Shown piece after piece: positions 14,556 through 28,239 of a stretch of 64,000 nucleotides of DNA. The notes beneath the pieces are model-generated. The model searched no databases. It was not told where the DNA came from and saw only the letters and a program-made list of their open reading frames with translations. Position numbers and translations under genes: made by a program. How positions within the stretch are numbered: the first letter of the stretch is position 1; the number at the start of each line of letters is the position of its first letter. The stretch is from NCBI GenBank assembly GCA_003342815.1, contig PTEX01000485.1, positions 1 to 64,000 on the forward strand. The letters are read 5' to 3'. Source of the DNA: Eudromia elegans (Eukaryota > Chordata > Aves > Tinamiformes > Tinamidae).

Positions 14556-17500
14556 CAAGCTATACCATTGAAACAAGACAATCAAAATAAGTGTTAATGG
14601 GAGATAATAAATAAGCTGCTCATGTAATGAGGAGGAGCACTGGAGGAGAGAAATCAGTTTATGTTTAGGATGAGTTTTATCTGACATATAATAATTAAGA
14701 TCAGAGTGTGTTAAGATAGAAATAATGCAGTCAGACTAGAAAATATTATCTTGGAAAGATTTAAAAAAAAAAAGAAAAATCTTAAAACACAGCAGGGCAG
14801 AAAAATCTGGAAAGTGGAATGGTTTTATTGGAATTGGCATAGGAACTATGCCTTTCCTTCAACATAAACCACTTTACAGTTATGTCATAGAATTTAATGT
14901 TTTTAAAAACTTGAACTTACATTCCTTTCTATAATATTTTCATTGATCTTTAAAAAACATTTAAAGGGACCTTACTTTTCAAGAAAGTTCTGTTAAAAGA
15001 TATCTCTTTGTAGACTTTATTAATATTGAGAAATGTTTCTAGGAATGTCAGATATACCAGAAATCAGTGTTATAAATTCAGATGTTTGCCTGCAATTTCC
15101 AGAATGCCTTACAGTGCCAAGTTTTAGCAGAATGTACTGCTGGTTTTCTAGTTAAGACAGCCAAACTTATGACACATTAGGGAAAATGCTAACAGTAACT
15201 AGCCAGTCGCTTAAGGGTCAGTCTTCCCATGTCATTAATAGTATTTTTTTTCATTTTTGTCTTTGAACAGCAAAGATAAAAGTGTAAATTCGACTTAGTC
15301 AGTTACTTCCTTCTTTGTTTATTTTTTTGTGAAAAATTCTCTCCTAATAAACAGCAACTGCACATACAAATGAAGCTAGTTATATTATAGACTTACCTCA
15401 CCTTAAAATACAGCATGATTTACTTAGTACTTAGACTGTTATGAGTGTGTACTTAGTGACTGAAAAGCCTTCCGGCTTGTCATCTTGTCATCTTTCTTGA
15501 TTCCTATCAGTTTCCTATACCTATAGAGTAAAACTTCTGAGTTTTACTTGGTGGTCTGTGGTCAAATGTGCATTCCCACTCATTTAAAAATGAAATTAGA
15601 GAACAAGTAAAATATGTTAAAACAGAATAGACTTTGTGTTTAATGTACTTAAGATTTTTTCTTTAAAAAAATATCGTAATTAGGTAATTAGCATTTAAAG
15701 AAGCACAATGAAGTAACCTTAAGTTAGATAATTAGATATCAGTGAATCACAATCAAGTAACTTTAGAAAAAATATATAATTTGTTTTTCATACAGGAAAT
15801 TGCTTCTAGAAACTGTTTTTCCTGTAGATAAAATTACATAAAACCCAGTATTCTGTGAGAAAAGGCATACTGGGATGCCACGCTGAGGTAAAGTTAATGC
15901 AGATATTCTACAGCTAGCAGTCTGGCCATGGTAGAATGCTATTACAAACCGAAACATGCTATGTTAAATTTTTTCCCTATACTATTGTATTAATTCATTA
16001 TATTGAGCAGGAAGTATGCAGTTTAGGTCAGCTATTGGTCTAGATGTGTTACAGTTCTCAAGCAGAGGAAAAAGAAGGATGCCTTAGGAATCATTTCAGA
16101 AGATCATCTGTGTTATTTCTCTTTCCATTACTCACTGTGCATTCTGTCTTTGTATATACACATAGAATATATACCATACACATGCTCTACTGAGATTACT
16201 ATTAACAACAGTTTCTGAGGGGGACAGTAAACACAGAAAATTAACTGTAGTGGAAATTTGTAAGTATGTTATAATATCACCTTCATAAAAACAAGTCTTT
16301 CATGGTAATTGAGAACATTTTCCAAGTAATTAATTTCTTACATTTCATTCTTATCTTAATATATTTTTAAGTGTACTGTGTTTATAAATTAAGTTTACTC
16401 TGCTTAAAGTCCATGAATTCCAGTCAGAACAGATAAATTCTATGTTTATGTGCTTCATGACTTCAGTGAGTTATAGAGAAGCAAAGAATTAAGTGTTTGA
16501 TATATTTAGATTGTGTAGAGTACAATATTTGGGCAATGAACAGTATCTAATGTATAGTTAGTATTGCTTAGCATGGTGAGATATTTCTTCTAATTAGAAT
16601 GAATAAGTGCTATTGTAACTGAATAAAATAAGATTTACGTAGTTGGGAGAAAACTACCAATGATACCAATTGTGAGTGAAAAAGATGAACCAGGTTTAAT
16701 CCTGAATATTGAAAAGAAAATAAATTGACATTACAGAAGTCAAAATATATTTTTTTCCAAATTGTGCCACAGTGGTTTTATTATTGAATCACGGGTGTCA
16801 TAGCTTGAAGTTCATATTCTTTTTAATAAAGTGTAGTGTATTCATGTTAAGTATTTTTGATATATTTGCTGCATGTTACTGTAATTTAAAATGGAAATTG
16901 AAGAAAGCTTAATGTATAATTCTATTTCTCTTTATGAGTTTGCTAAATTTCAGCTTCAGATATATTGCTATGGATCAGTTTTGGTGGGAAGTGTGATTTT
17001 GCCATAACATTATAATCAACCTCAGAAGACAAACCTTCAGAAATTAAGTTGCAAAATAATATAACATGCAAAATAACATGTTTCATAAAACTCAAAGAAA
17101 TTCGAGAGACTCATTTTTGCACTCAAGAATAAATTCAACTTTTACTTGCTCAAACACTTGAATTGTTTTAGATCTAACACCTACTTAATTTTTCTTTAAG
17201 AAAACTATATTATAGAAATATAGAATAGAAATATATAGAAAACTAAGTAACTTGAAAAAAAATAACCCCCCCTGCAAGCTAAAGCACAATGAAAATAATT
17301 TTGTTTTCTTCCTTCAGTAAAATAATTTATTGTAAATTTCAGCTTTTCAGTATTATATTACTATAACTTTGAGTAGCAGCTTGAAAGAACACAAATCCAA
17401 GAAGAGGGGGGAAGACCTAATAGAGCATCTTGTATTTATTTGTTTGTATTTTGGTTTTGTCCCTGCTCTCATAACGAGAAGTCAAATTCTAAATCTAATC

Positions 17501-18995
17501 ATTATCTAAGTGATTTAATACTGAAGAAAAAGAGTTGCAACAAAAATATAACCTGGACAGTTATAAAGCTAAAAGTGATGAAGTAGTCTATATGCCGAAC
17601 AATAAAGTTGGATATTTAAGCATTTGTCCATAAAAGACAGAGTTACTCAGTGAACTTGAGAAGTTCACTTTACTTTCATGTTTCTATACTCTCATATAGA
17701 GACAAAGAATATGAACTTAGAGTTAGAGTTGCATATTATTTTTTCATCTTTTAAGCTCCTACTCATGCAATACATTCAAGAAATGAACTACACTGCAGTT
17801 AATGGTATCACTCAAGTGTGTTCAGTATCAGACCCACAATCAGGATTTTCCTGCTTTCCCACTCTTGCAGCATGCATACGGCTAATGAGTGTTTCAGCTG
17901 AGTCAACAGAAGAATGGAGACATCAATGAATCAAAGGAAATTGTTCTCATTAAGAATGTGAAGCTAGAAAAGTATCACTTTCCAGAACAAATATTATTCT
18001 GAAAAAAATATTCTCATTAAAACAAATTGCCCTTTGTGGCATGGTAAAATTCATATAAAGAGAAACATCTGGCAGAATCATATAACTTAGTGTAGCATAA
18101 CGTTTATATGAATTCATTTACTTTTTTTTTTTTTTGTCACAAACTGCTTTTAGGGCTTCACATTTCACCCACATTTAAATACGTCAGTATCTTGCGGTAT
18201 GTTGTTTATTCATATTTTACAGGAATTACCTTTAAAGCTGTTTTATTCTGCACATAAGAAACCTTAGAAAATGGAATGTATTTAAATTTCAGAAAGTTCA
18301 GAGTAGGTTTGTAGAACTTTGTGTATGGTAGCACATTTCATCTCCAAGTGTTTTACAAACCTTCCAGCATATGCATGTGCTAAAGTGCAGGTGTTTGAGG
18401 GTTAAGAAGAAAGTTTGCCTTAGAGCAAGGCATAGGAAAAATACCAGAATACCAGATTTTAATACCAGATAATACTGTGAGTAGAGATCTGAAGTAGTTA
18501 TGCATCATAAATAATCCGGAATAGGGTAGATAGGGAGTTAATAGATTGACCCACAGATTTTTATACCTAATCTTCTCTGTATTACAGATTTGAGGCTGCA
18601 AAGGGGTTAGGTTGTCAGTTTCTTAGCAGATTTGTCCATCTGCACTGTGCAAGCCATTGATTTTGTGAATTAGGAATTTCTGATGTATGATACTATATTC
18701 TGATAGAAGAAAATTTATTTGGTTAAATGAAGGTAGGGGTTCGAACAAATGAGAGAAATCAAAAAGGTAAAAGCTCAAAAGGAAATACCATCTAAACCGA
18801 CCCCAATAAAAACCCAAGGGCTAGACATCTCAGCTCCAAGTAGAGATGAAAAAGAATTATCCAGAGCAATTGCATTGCAAGCTAATAGAATTTCTCAGTA
18901 AGAAAAACATATTTTGCATAGGGAAGCCTTTCATATAAGAACAATATTTATAACATGGAAATGACAGAGTTGATATAGCCAGCAGATATACCAAG

Positions 18996-19039
18996 ACATA
19001 TATATATACATATATATATATACACACACAAACACACAT
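18996..19039. repeat. (TA)n/(CA)n compound microsatellite
   Basis: ACATATATATA-type repeats pass into ACACACA. The minus-strand open frame through it gives only Cys-Val or Ile-Tyr repeats and is not a gene. Confidence 0.9.
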
Positions 19040-20029
19040 GATTTTTAGTTCACTGAAACTCTTGAATACATATATGGTTTTTCTTTTCTCTACCTTCTTT
19101 TTCTAGACTATTTGAAACCTGAAACTGCTGTTGAAAATGTGAACAAAAAATAAGATTCATAAAAATATATTCTTAAGTATACTTCAAAAAGGTTAATATG
19201 CTTATCACAGTGATAATGTTTTAGTTCAGTTAATGAAGTGTTACAAAATGTGTTTCCACTGAGTTTGCGTACAGCAATATCTCCAGATTTTGTAGAAGTT
19301 AGGCTTACAAAACTACTACTTCTGAAGAAAGGGAATAAAATAACGATATTACATTGTCTGAAATAGAACTCTTTATCTGTTATGTTTTCTATCAAAATGA
19401 GATCAGACATCCTGCTACTTACTTACCTACGTTCTCTATTATTAGACCTTCCTTCTGGACAAGTCTTCAAGACCTTTAAAAAGTTTTGTGTCATTCGAAA
19501 GATTCTTATAATATACCATGTCCTCAAAATAATCATATATGCCCAGATTATAAATGTTTTCTTCTGATAAATCCATTTTACTTCCTGCAGCTAGGTAAGA
19601 AGAAAGTGAATGTATACATTTTTTTATAGTTGCTCTCTATCAGGCTGCTCTTGGCTCTTCAGCAAGAAGATGAATAAGCATGACATTGATGAAACTATAA
19701 TATATGCTATAATATATGAATTTAAGGGTAAAAGAATCTTCGCTACGTGACTCATACAGTGAAGATGTATTTCCAGTGATAATGTGGTCAAGGACATGCC
19801 AGTGGCCTAAATCCTATACTATACATTTTCTATGTATCTTTTCTGAACATGAAAATTATTTTAATGTGTGAAATTTCTCCGTTGCACAGAAGTGAAAAAA
19901 GGATTTTTCAATACGAGAAAAATCAAAGTATGCTGTTAAAAATGTTATGTGAAAACAGCAACTTTACTTTATTCCTGTTATATAGAGATTTTTTAAAGGA
20001 AAGACCTTGGATTCACAAAATTGTGCTTG

Positions 20030-20059
20030 TAAGTACAATTATACTTCTAATTGTACTTA
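20030..20059. repeat. Perfect inverted repeat (12-bp arms, 6-nt loop)
   Basis: TAAGTACAATTA at 20030-20041 is exactly mirrored by TAATTGTACTTA at 20048-20059, with TACTTC between. The element is AT-rich and could extrude as a cruciform or form an RNA hairpin. No link to a gene is visible. Confidence 0.85.
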
Positions 20060-22368
20060 GATATGTAGAAAATGTAGATACCATTTTGTGAACACAATCA
20101 TAAGAATGTACTTATATAATGTAGTTGATTTTTGTTGCAGTTGTTTCTAATGGTTTCATAATTCTAGCCTTTGGACAAACATCACAGAACATGATCTGTA
20201 GTATCTAAGAAACAGCGCTTACAAGAAGGAGCTTGTTTTAAAGCAGGGAAAACAAAACTGAAAGGAAACAATGCATTGTTACAAGTTATTTCGTCATAGC
20301 AAAGTTCAAAACATTAAACAAAATGGTGGTGTTTGTTTAAGGAATAGAGAGAAAATGCTTAAATATAACCTCTGTAAGTTGATTAAAGCAGTGGCATGGT
20401 AGATGGTGGTTTCATCTGCAGTTACCTCTCAGAAGAAGAAACTTACAGGCTCTTGGTCCGTGTTCCCCAGAGCCTACCCATTCCTCACCAAGAGCTCAGT
20501 GTCTTTTCATGGGAGTGAAAATAGGTGCACTCTCAAAGTGTCTGAGAATATAAAGTGTCTGTGATTTAGTAGTTATCTAGACATGCTTATTTGATTGGTT
20601 TTGCAGAAAAATTTCAAAATGCTATTAGAGTACTAAATTTGACATCACCTTTAATTAATTCATTAGTGTTTCTGCTGATGCCAGAAATAAATTATATACA
20701 CAAGTGTGTATATTTGGTTTGTGTGTCTCTGTGTGTGCATGTACATATATACACAATGTTACTCATTTATCAGGACAAGTTAGAAAAGAGATGACCTTCC
20801 CTTTCCTACCTTGCTGACTTTGAATACATGTTTGACCATGTAGACCACTGATATTTTTCTCAGCCCTAGTCTTTTAATTAGTTTGTGTTCATATTTCTCA
20901 GTCTTAAATATACTCATTTTAACATAATAATTATCACATGGAGCATATGTTCAGCTGTTTGTATTCACTTTTTTTTCTCTCATTTTTTTTTCTCAGCTAT
21001 ATCATCTTTTTAGAGTAATGAACTGTTACAACTAAGAGGAAAGTATACATTCTTTGCCCTTATCAATGCAAAGGTGTCTCAGAATCTGTTCTATATGGAT
21101 GTGCTAATGCTACATAATGTGCTAATGTTCAGAACTTGTGAAGGTTTAATAATAATTAATATTTCTTACTATTAAAAAGAATACATCATTATGTCTATAA
21201 AATGGAGACTGTGACTGAAAATTTGTTATTTCCACCTGTCTTAATAGGAGATATTAACCATCTGCACAAACCTTGCAGATATAAGTTTTTACACCCAAAG
21301 AAATTAACATATTTGCAAAGTACAAGTGCATATAAACATTTTAGACAGAAAACTCATACATAATACAGGAGACCAGATAGAGATGACTTTGAAAATATTA
21401 CCACTAATATCTGCTCTTAATCTTTGAATTAAGCCTAAGAGACAAAAGATCTCAAACACTTTCTTCTTATTTGGAACTTCTTGTTGAATCCATGTTACGT
21501 GAAGTATGAGATATTCCCTGTTCAAGACAAGCAAAATCGTTTCGCATTTCTTTACATTCTCTTACTATGAAAAAACAACGTATGAAGTCAGGTTTATCTT
21601 AATACTTCTTTATTATTACAATTATGCAGGTTTAGTGAAAACTGATGAAATAATTTGGGAGACACAGGAAGCTTAATAGTGTTCATACAGTTTGAAATGA
21701 TGAATAAAAAGAATGGGTTATATTTCTTCTTTATACCAGAACTAATAAGTTCATCTGTACTAAAATTGCATTCAGCCTTATTATCTATTTACATGCTGTA
21801 GTAAGTCTTCATTTTCTGTTGAAGTTTTGTTAAACTGGAAATTTTGAATGTGTAGAGACCACACTCCTCATATATTTCTCAGGTTAGCAACTACTGGGAG
21901 GCATTTTATAATTGACTGTATACTTTATACTTGATTTCCCACTGTGCCTGTTCTGCAGTCCCAGGAGGTATCAGGATCTAAATCAAAAGTCTCTATCTCA
22001 TTCTTGCTGATGGCTTCTTAGAAGTGAAACAGGCTAGTCTGAAGTGGCTTAAACATCCTTTGTTTTTGTGGTTTAACTGGTAATTTCTTTTCCTTGGTGG
22101 AAAAAAATCTCAGCCTAGTCCTATTTATAGCTTTTTAAAAATTTTTCTTCTTTGCTAAATATTCAAACAAATGTTAAGGTCTATGGACATAATACTATAT
22201 TTAACAATCAGACTAATTTAATATAGAAATGTGAGCATAATAATATATTTATTTAAATTAAGAAAAAAAATGTAATCCTTCATCATGTATTTGAATGTAA
22301 ATTTTTTAAAGGTAGTTTTGTTGCACAGAGGGCTGGGATTAATCTCATTAAACTATAGATGTTTTTGG

Positions 22369-22389
22369 TGTAGATGTCTACATCTGAGC
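22369..22389. repeat. Copy 1 of a dispersed repeat of unknown family
   Basis: Twenty-one bases (core GTAGATGTCTACATCTGAGC) match 36159-36179 exactly. Downstream, the two loci share weaker similarity (an ATT-rich run, then a GAGAGAAC or GAGAGGAAC motif). The core contains a small inverted repeat, AGATGT/ACATCT. The family was not identified. Confidence 0.6.
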
Positions 22390-22689
22390 CAATCATTTTT
22401 ACCATTGGTGAGAGAACTGGATATCTGTAGATCATGGTAGATCTACTCCATTTTGGTTGTACGTTTCGAGGGCAGAAATGATGCGAGAATTTATATTTTT
22501 CTTTATAAAGAAAGGTGGACAGCTTGCTCAAATCTTGATGTTTTTACCATAGATACTTAAACTTAGAGGAGATAAATATTCCCCATAAATATGTTGTAAC
22601 TCAGCACTGCAGTTCTTGAAGTTTAGGCATCTGTGACAGAGTGGAATTCAGAGCCCTTTGTCAGATATGCTACATTCTTATTAAAATGT

Positions 22690-22713
22690 AAATAAAAATA
22701 AAAATAAAAATAA
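22690..22713. repeat. (AAAAT)n microsatellite
   Basis: About four AAAAT units, followed by a purine-rich AAGGAAA stretch. Confidence 0.85.
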
Positions 22714-23407
22714 GAAGGAAAAAGGAAAAGAAGAGGAATATGGGAAGTAAGAGGATGCTTTGTGCCAGCCAATGGGGAAGCCATATTTGTTTATGAACTG
22801 TTCAAGTTTTAAAACTCTTCTCTTGACGCAGAGCTTTTCCCATCCTGTTATTTTTCTATTTAGAACTGAAATAGCACGATAGTTGCTACCTCCAAATCCT
22901 TGAGGACTTCTCAGCACAGAGGTCCAATAAGTCTCCAGTAGGACTCCTTATCCTCTGTTTCTGAGTTGCAGGTCTTTCTATACTTAAGCTCCAGAACTCT
23001 TCTTAAACCTCTTTTTCTCTCAGCTTAGTCCAAATGCCGTCCTACCTGAGACTGCAGATCTACCTGATATCTGCTCAGACTTAAACACCTCAAGTTCCCA
23101 ATTGTGTTTTGTCCCAAGACTTCATCCCACTTCTTTTGAACTCTCAATACGTAGAGGTATCAATCATTAGAAGTCATTTTTTAAATTTCTTTCTTTCATC
23201 AAGTGTAACTGTCATTCACTTCAGACTCCTGTCATAGGGAAAAAGAAAGAAAACACCTCATTGCCAGATAGCACAAGCTTTATATGAAACGCCTGAGAAC
23301 GGAAAAGTATTTTGTCTCATGTTATTTTTTCTTTGAAAGAAAAAGAACAGCAAAGCAAATATAGTATTTTTGAGATCTTTTTCTTTTTCAGAGTTAATAT
23401 CCTTCTT

Positions 23408-23441
23408 TTTTTTTTTTCTTTCTTTTTTTTTTTTTTTTTTG
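23408..23441. repeat. T-rich homopolymer tract
   Basis: Two long T runs are separated by CTTTC. On the minus strand this could be a poly(A) tail, but no gene-like sequence precedes it. Confidence 0.8.
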
Positions 23442-25204
23442 GAGAGGAGCAGTTTTAATGAAAAATGCTGATCCAGTGCAATTAACACATTCCACAAGAA
23501 CAGGCTGATTGAGACAAAGCAATGTGTACTTCACCCATTTGTCTCTTTTTCCTATCTCATTTGCAACTACTCTGCTAAAGTCTGCAGGAACTTTGACTTT
23601 CGTATTTTATGACTAATTGTTTTCCCTGTTCAGTAGTGACCTTTCAAACTCCTTCTCATGCTCTTCTCCACTCCAGGCTTAATGTTTTTTTTTGTTTTGT
23701 TTTGTTTTTGTTTTTTCTTTCTGTCAGATGCCCTAGCTGTCCAAGACTGTTGAGCTTATTTAGACCCTTGTCTGCAGTTGCTGGGTTGTTGGATAGCTCA
23801 TCTACCAATCTTGGCTTCTTATCTCCTTTGAGTGTGTGACGAGCATTCAATATTTTGTCACAAATTTTCTACCTCTATCTGGTCTTATGGATCACCAGAT
23901 TTCCCACCAGACTGGTCATGAGGTATCAAGCATGCCAACAAACTCAGGAAGCTGGAAAATCAAGCAGTCCAAGAAGCAAAATCTGAGCAATGTTTTCAAG
24001 GCAGACTTTTTTTTTTTTTTTCAGAATGTCAGTAACAACAGAACACAACAGACAAAAATCGACAGCTTTTCTTTAACTTGTTTATTAAAATCCCTACTGA
24101 TGGATACTCTGCAGCCTCATAAAGCAATCTGTTTCTAGAACTTATATATCACTTCTAGTAAGCTTCTTTTTATGTCTAAATTAATCTACCTTGTCACAGT
24201 TAAAGCTTGTTACCACTTGTCCTATCCACAGTGGACATGAAGAATAGTTTGTTCTATTCCACTCTGCAGTTACCTTTTATCATCTCTTGCCACAGTTTTA
24301 GTTTGTATTCAACACACAGTTTTTGTCTGTACTCAACAACCCATTTACTTACATTTTTCATGGCATGTCAGGCTTACATCATCATCATCATCTCTGATTA
24401 TTTTTGTTGCTCTGCCCTCCATTCATTCTAGATAACCCACATCTCTTTTGAATTCTGGTGCCCAAAATCAAATATAATATTCCAGCTAGAGACTTTTAAA
24501 GCCAACTACATCAAAAAGATAATTCAGTATTTTATAGGCTGCAGCCCTTTTTTATAAACCGCCATATAGTCTTTGCCTTTCCTACGTGGCATGACAAACT
24601 TGTACTGAACTTGGTATCCATTAAAGCCCACAAGTATATTTTTTTTCAAGCAGATTGTTATTCTAGGGCTTATATTTGTCCCATTGATCACTTTTGCCTG
24701 ACTGTAATATATATTATTTTTCCTTTCTTGAATTTCATTCCACTTTTGCTGAATATGTATCCAACACACTGAGGTCATTTTGAATTTTAGTTCTGTCACT
24801 AAGATTACTTACAGCTCTGTTTAGCTCGGCAACACCTTCAGTTTTCATAAGCACACTTCTGTATTATCTCACTATTCTTATGGAAAATATTGATTAATAC
24901 TAGGTCCACTGCAGATCCTTAGTGAGCTCAAATCAATATATTCTTGTTTTTCCAACTAATTTTTCATATAAGAATAAGTAAATTTAGAGCATCTTCCTAA
25001 CAATTTCTGACAATGTTACAATAATATAAGATGCTTAACCTTTATATATGAGATCTTCAGCCTCTACACATCTTGTTGTACTGGTTCTGTCTTTTTCATA
25101 CACATGCTAATAAAAACTAACACTATTTCTTGAAAATTTGTTTAGGCTCATGTCTTTTGCTGAGGGTTACTATTTATTTGGTAATATATGACAGTATTTT
25201 TCTA

Positions 25205-25600
25205 GACATGAGTACTAGTGTCAGAGTTCCTAGGGTGCTACCAACCTGTGATCATCAGTTACTACCCCACTAAGCTGTAGCAGTACTGGGTCCATTCACA
25301 CCGTGACCCAACCCCTGCCTGGCCATGGGCCCTCAGGGAGCCCCAGCCCCTGTGGCACAATGACAACCTGAGTTTTCCATCTGTCCTGAGTTTTTCCATC
25401 TGAGTTTTGCATTTTCCATCTGTCTTAAGTTCCCATTTTAGGGTTAGATAGGTAATTTGTATGATTTTTTTTCCCCCATCTTCCATAATCTCATTTGTCA
25501 TCCATGAGTTTTCAAAGTGCCTCTGAAATTGCTTCAGCAAATTCCCTGGAACTATCTGAACTGCAGCAAGCCTGGCTGGTGTTAAATGTCTGCCTTGCAT
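25205..25600. other. Unidentified GC-richer block
   Basis: Composition changes sharply from AT-rich intron to a GC-richer patch around 25205-25380, followed by degenerate tandem copies of a CATCTGTCCTGAGTTTTC-like unit to about 25430. A minus-strand frame of 112 codons (25262-25600) is open but shows no domain I recognise. It is probably an old repeat of a family I cannot name. Confidence 0.4.
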
Positions 25601-28239
25601 TTGTATTCTGTAACGTGTTTCCTTTTCTATCTTAAGTTTTTACTGCTTTGTTGCTCATGCTAATTGCATTATCTGCCTGATTGCATCTAACCTTTTTAGT
25701 GAAGACTGAAGTAGAAAATGCATTAAACATTTAGGGTTGTGTTGATGCCATCCCTTGATAGCTTGTTTCCCTGTTGTGTAGTGGATCCGCTCTTTCCTTT
25801 GTATTCCTCTTGTAACTTGTATGTAATGATTTTTTTTTATCTTGCATTATTTTATCTTCCGCATTATTTCACATTTTGTGCCTCCTCATTTCTGATTTTG
25901 TCTTTATATGTCACTAATATCTCTGTTATTTTGTTCTTCATTTATCATCTTAGTTATTGGATGAATATATGAATATATGAATTCAAATTTTTCTATTAGG
26001 TAATTTATAGTCACATTATTAATACATTCCTTTTAAAAAGTTCTTTATTTAATGTACCCCCGTGTGATTTTACTTGTTATTTCTGAATTTCCTGAGGTCT
26101 CTCTCTATTTTTTTCCTCTTTGTGTTTATTATGTTTATGTTATTGTTCTTATTCCTTTCCATTTTCCTATTCTAAGAATTGCATGGACATTGACCTGAAT
26201 CTTTTGCTATCTTCTTTCCTAAGGCTTCTTCTTGCTTTGCTTTTTTTCATATCAAATTATAATCAGCATATCCAAATAAACTGTTGAATAGTCTATATAT
26301 TCACTATGTTCTTCTCCCAAATGTTGTTTAGTTAGTTTCATTTTGAATTATCTGTGTGATTTCTGGGTAACTTCTCCCCACCTTGCTTTCCTCATTATTG
26401 TAGAAGTTACTAATCAATCAATAATAGCAAATGTTGACATATGAAAGGACATTTACCTTTGTTGCTGTGATGTGAAGACAAAGTTGTAATATCAGTGATG
26501 TTTCCAACAGACATAATGGCCTCAGTAGCAGGTGGAATATTTACAGTGTTTCATATGTGAAGCATGGTCATCAAATAATAAGTAATCCTCACAGTATCCT
26601 TCTCGTGCAAATATATACATCATCCCCTTTTATAAGTCAAAACTACCCTACAGATTATTGCATAAAAATATTTAGTTCTTTACTTTTATTTCCATATCTT
26701 CATCTGGTTCAGTATGGCCATAAGTGCTCATTGCTAAGTGGCATATCACACGTTGAAATCTCTTATCTCAGGAAATAACTTTACGCTGTAACGTATTTAT
26801 TTAGCAAGACTTCTAAACTTCTTGAATCTTCAAGACAACACTCTATTACAAGAGCATATGATATGAATATATACTAGCTTTTAATGGCATCTGCTGTTAT
26901 TCCTAGTATCTAAAATCATATGAAATATGCAGTAAAACATCACCTTATTAAAGAAAAAAAGATTTTTTGACATGATCCAGAAGCTTCATTGTTTTGTTTT
27001 AGATCCTTTAATTTTACAAAATACTGTTAATTTCTGTTAGCACAACTAAGGGTCTAGTAGTTCAGTCTTATACTGGATAGCTTTTAAGAATTTAAGCAAT
27101 CTAATTTGTTAACTCAGTAAAATACACACTTCAAAGTGGCATTTAATCACTCACTGTGGTGTAACTGTGATGACTGATGTTTATTGTTGATTATTCCACA
27201 GCAAGAAAAAATGAATTTCAAAAGCAGTTTTTGTTCTGATTTAACTTCAGACTTTAGTACTTGACATTCTGTGAGTGTAAGACCTCTAAGTCTGTAAATC
27301 GTTTTTGAAAATTGGGTTCAAGGTACTATGTCCAGAGAACCAAATAAATATCAAACATGGCACCTAAAAATCCACCTCTCTGGATTGAGGTGTCTTTCCC
27401 ATATTAATATCTGATGCACAAATTTCAGTATGATATGTATCAGTCTAGTGAAGCTTTTATTCTGTATTAACCTGTAAGCTAGCAAGCATTCTTGATACCA
27501 GCACATGAATAGGAGTAATACATACCGTTGATAAGAATGTGATGCCAGGAATATTTTTGAATGATTCATTCCCAAGTTATCTTTGATAGTGAATACCAAA
27601 AGCTAAACAAAATTTGATGGTGTATGTCCAGAACTGTAGCCTGAAAAACTCACATTTAGCTGGCAGCTAACTCTGTAGGTGCTGCAGTTTCTAAATTTCT
27701 GAAAGTTGTCAGAAAGCCTACTTCTGAAAATACGTAGAAACACCTTATTTCTAACAAGTTTGATTTTTTCTTTTTTGGTGTGTGTATGCCCAGTTTTAGT
27801 GGCATATAGAAATTAGGGGTTCCTGTCCCAGATACTGAATCTCATGGATGTTCAAGGAGTGTGAAGGATTAAGTTCACTATAAAATACTGTAGCAACCCT
27901 GGCTTTTCTTGCAGGGCCCTACAAAACTCACAGTCTCAGTGTATGCAGTAGTCTTTAATACTGTGCAAAATGTAGGAGATCCATTACCATGAGGCAATTG
28001 AAAACATTTCTTACATTTTTGACTGTTTTTGCTCTTTTTGACTAATTTGGCATGAAAATTCAGGCTGAAACCATAACGGGTTTGGAAGCTTCAAACTCTA
28101 CTCTCTGAAATAGATTTTTTTCCTGTCTGCTAAGTAAGAGAACAACTCACTATTAATCCAAAAAATTGATGCTTCCTTTAAGGAATCACACTTAAAAACA
28201 TTATTTGAAAGTGCACTAGTTTTTATTTTCAGCATATGA

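Noticed and set aside
23408-23441. Poly(T) tract as the tail of a reverse-strand processed pseudogene
   Set aside because: No coding or mRNA-like sequence precedes it on the minus strand and no flanking duplication is visible.
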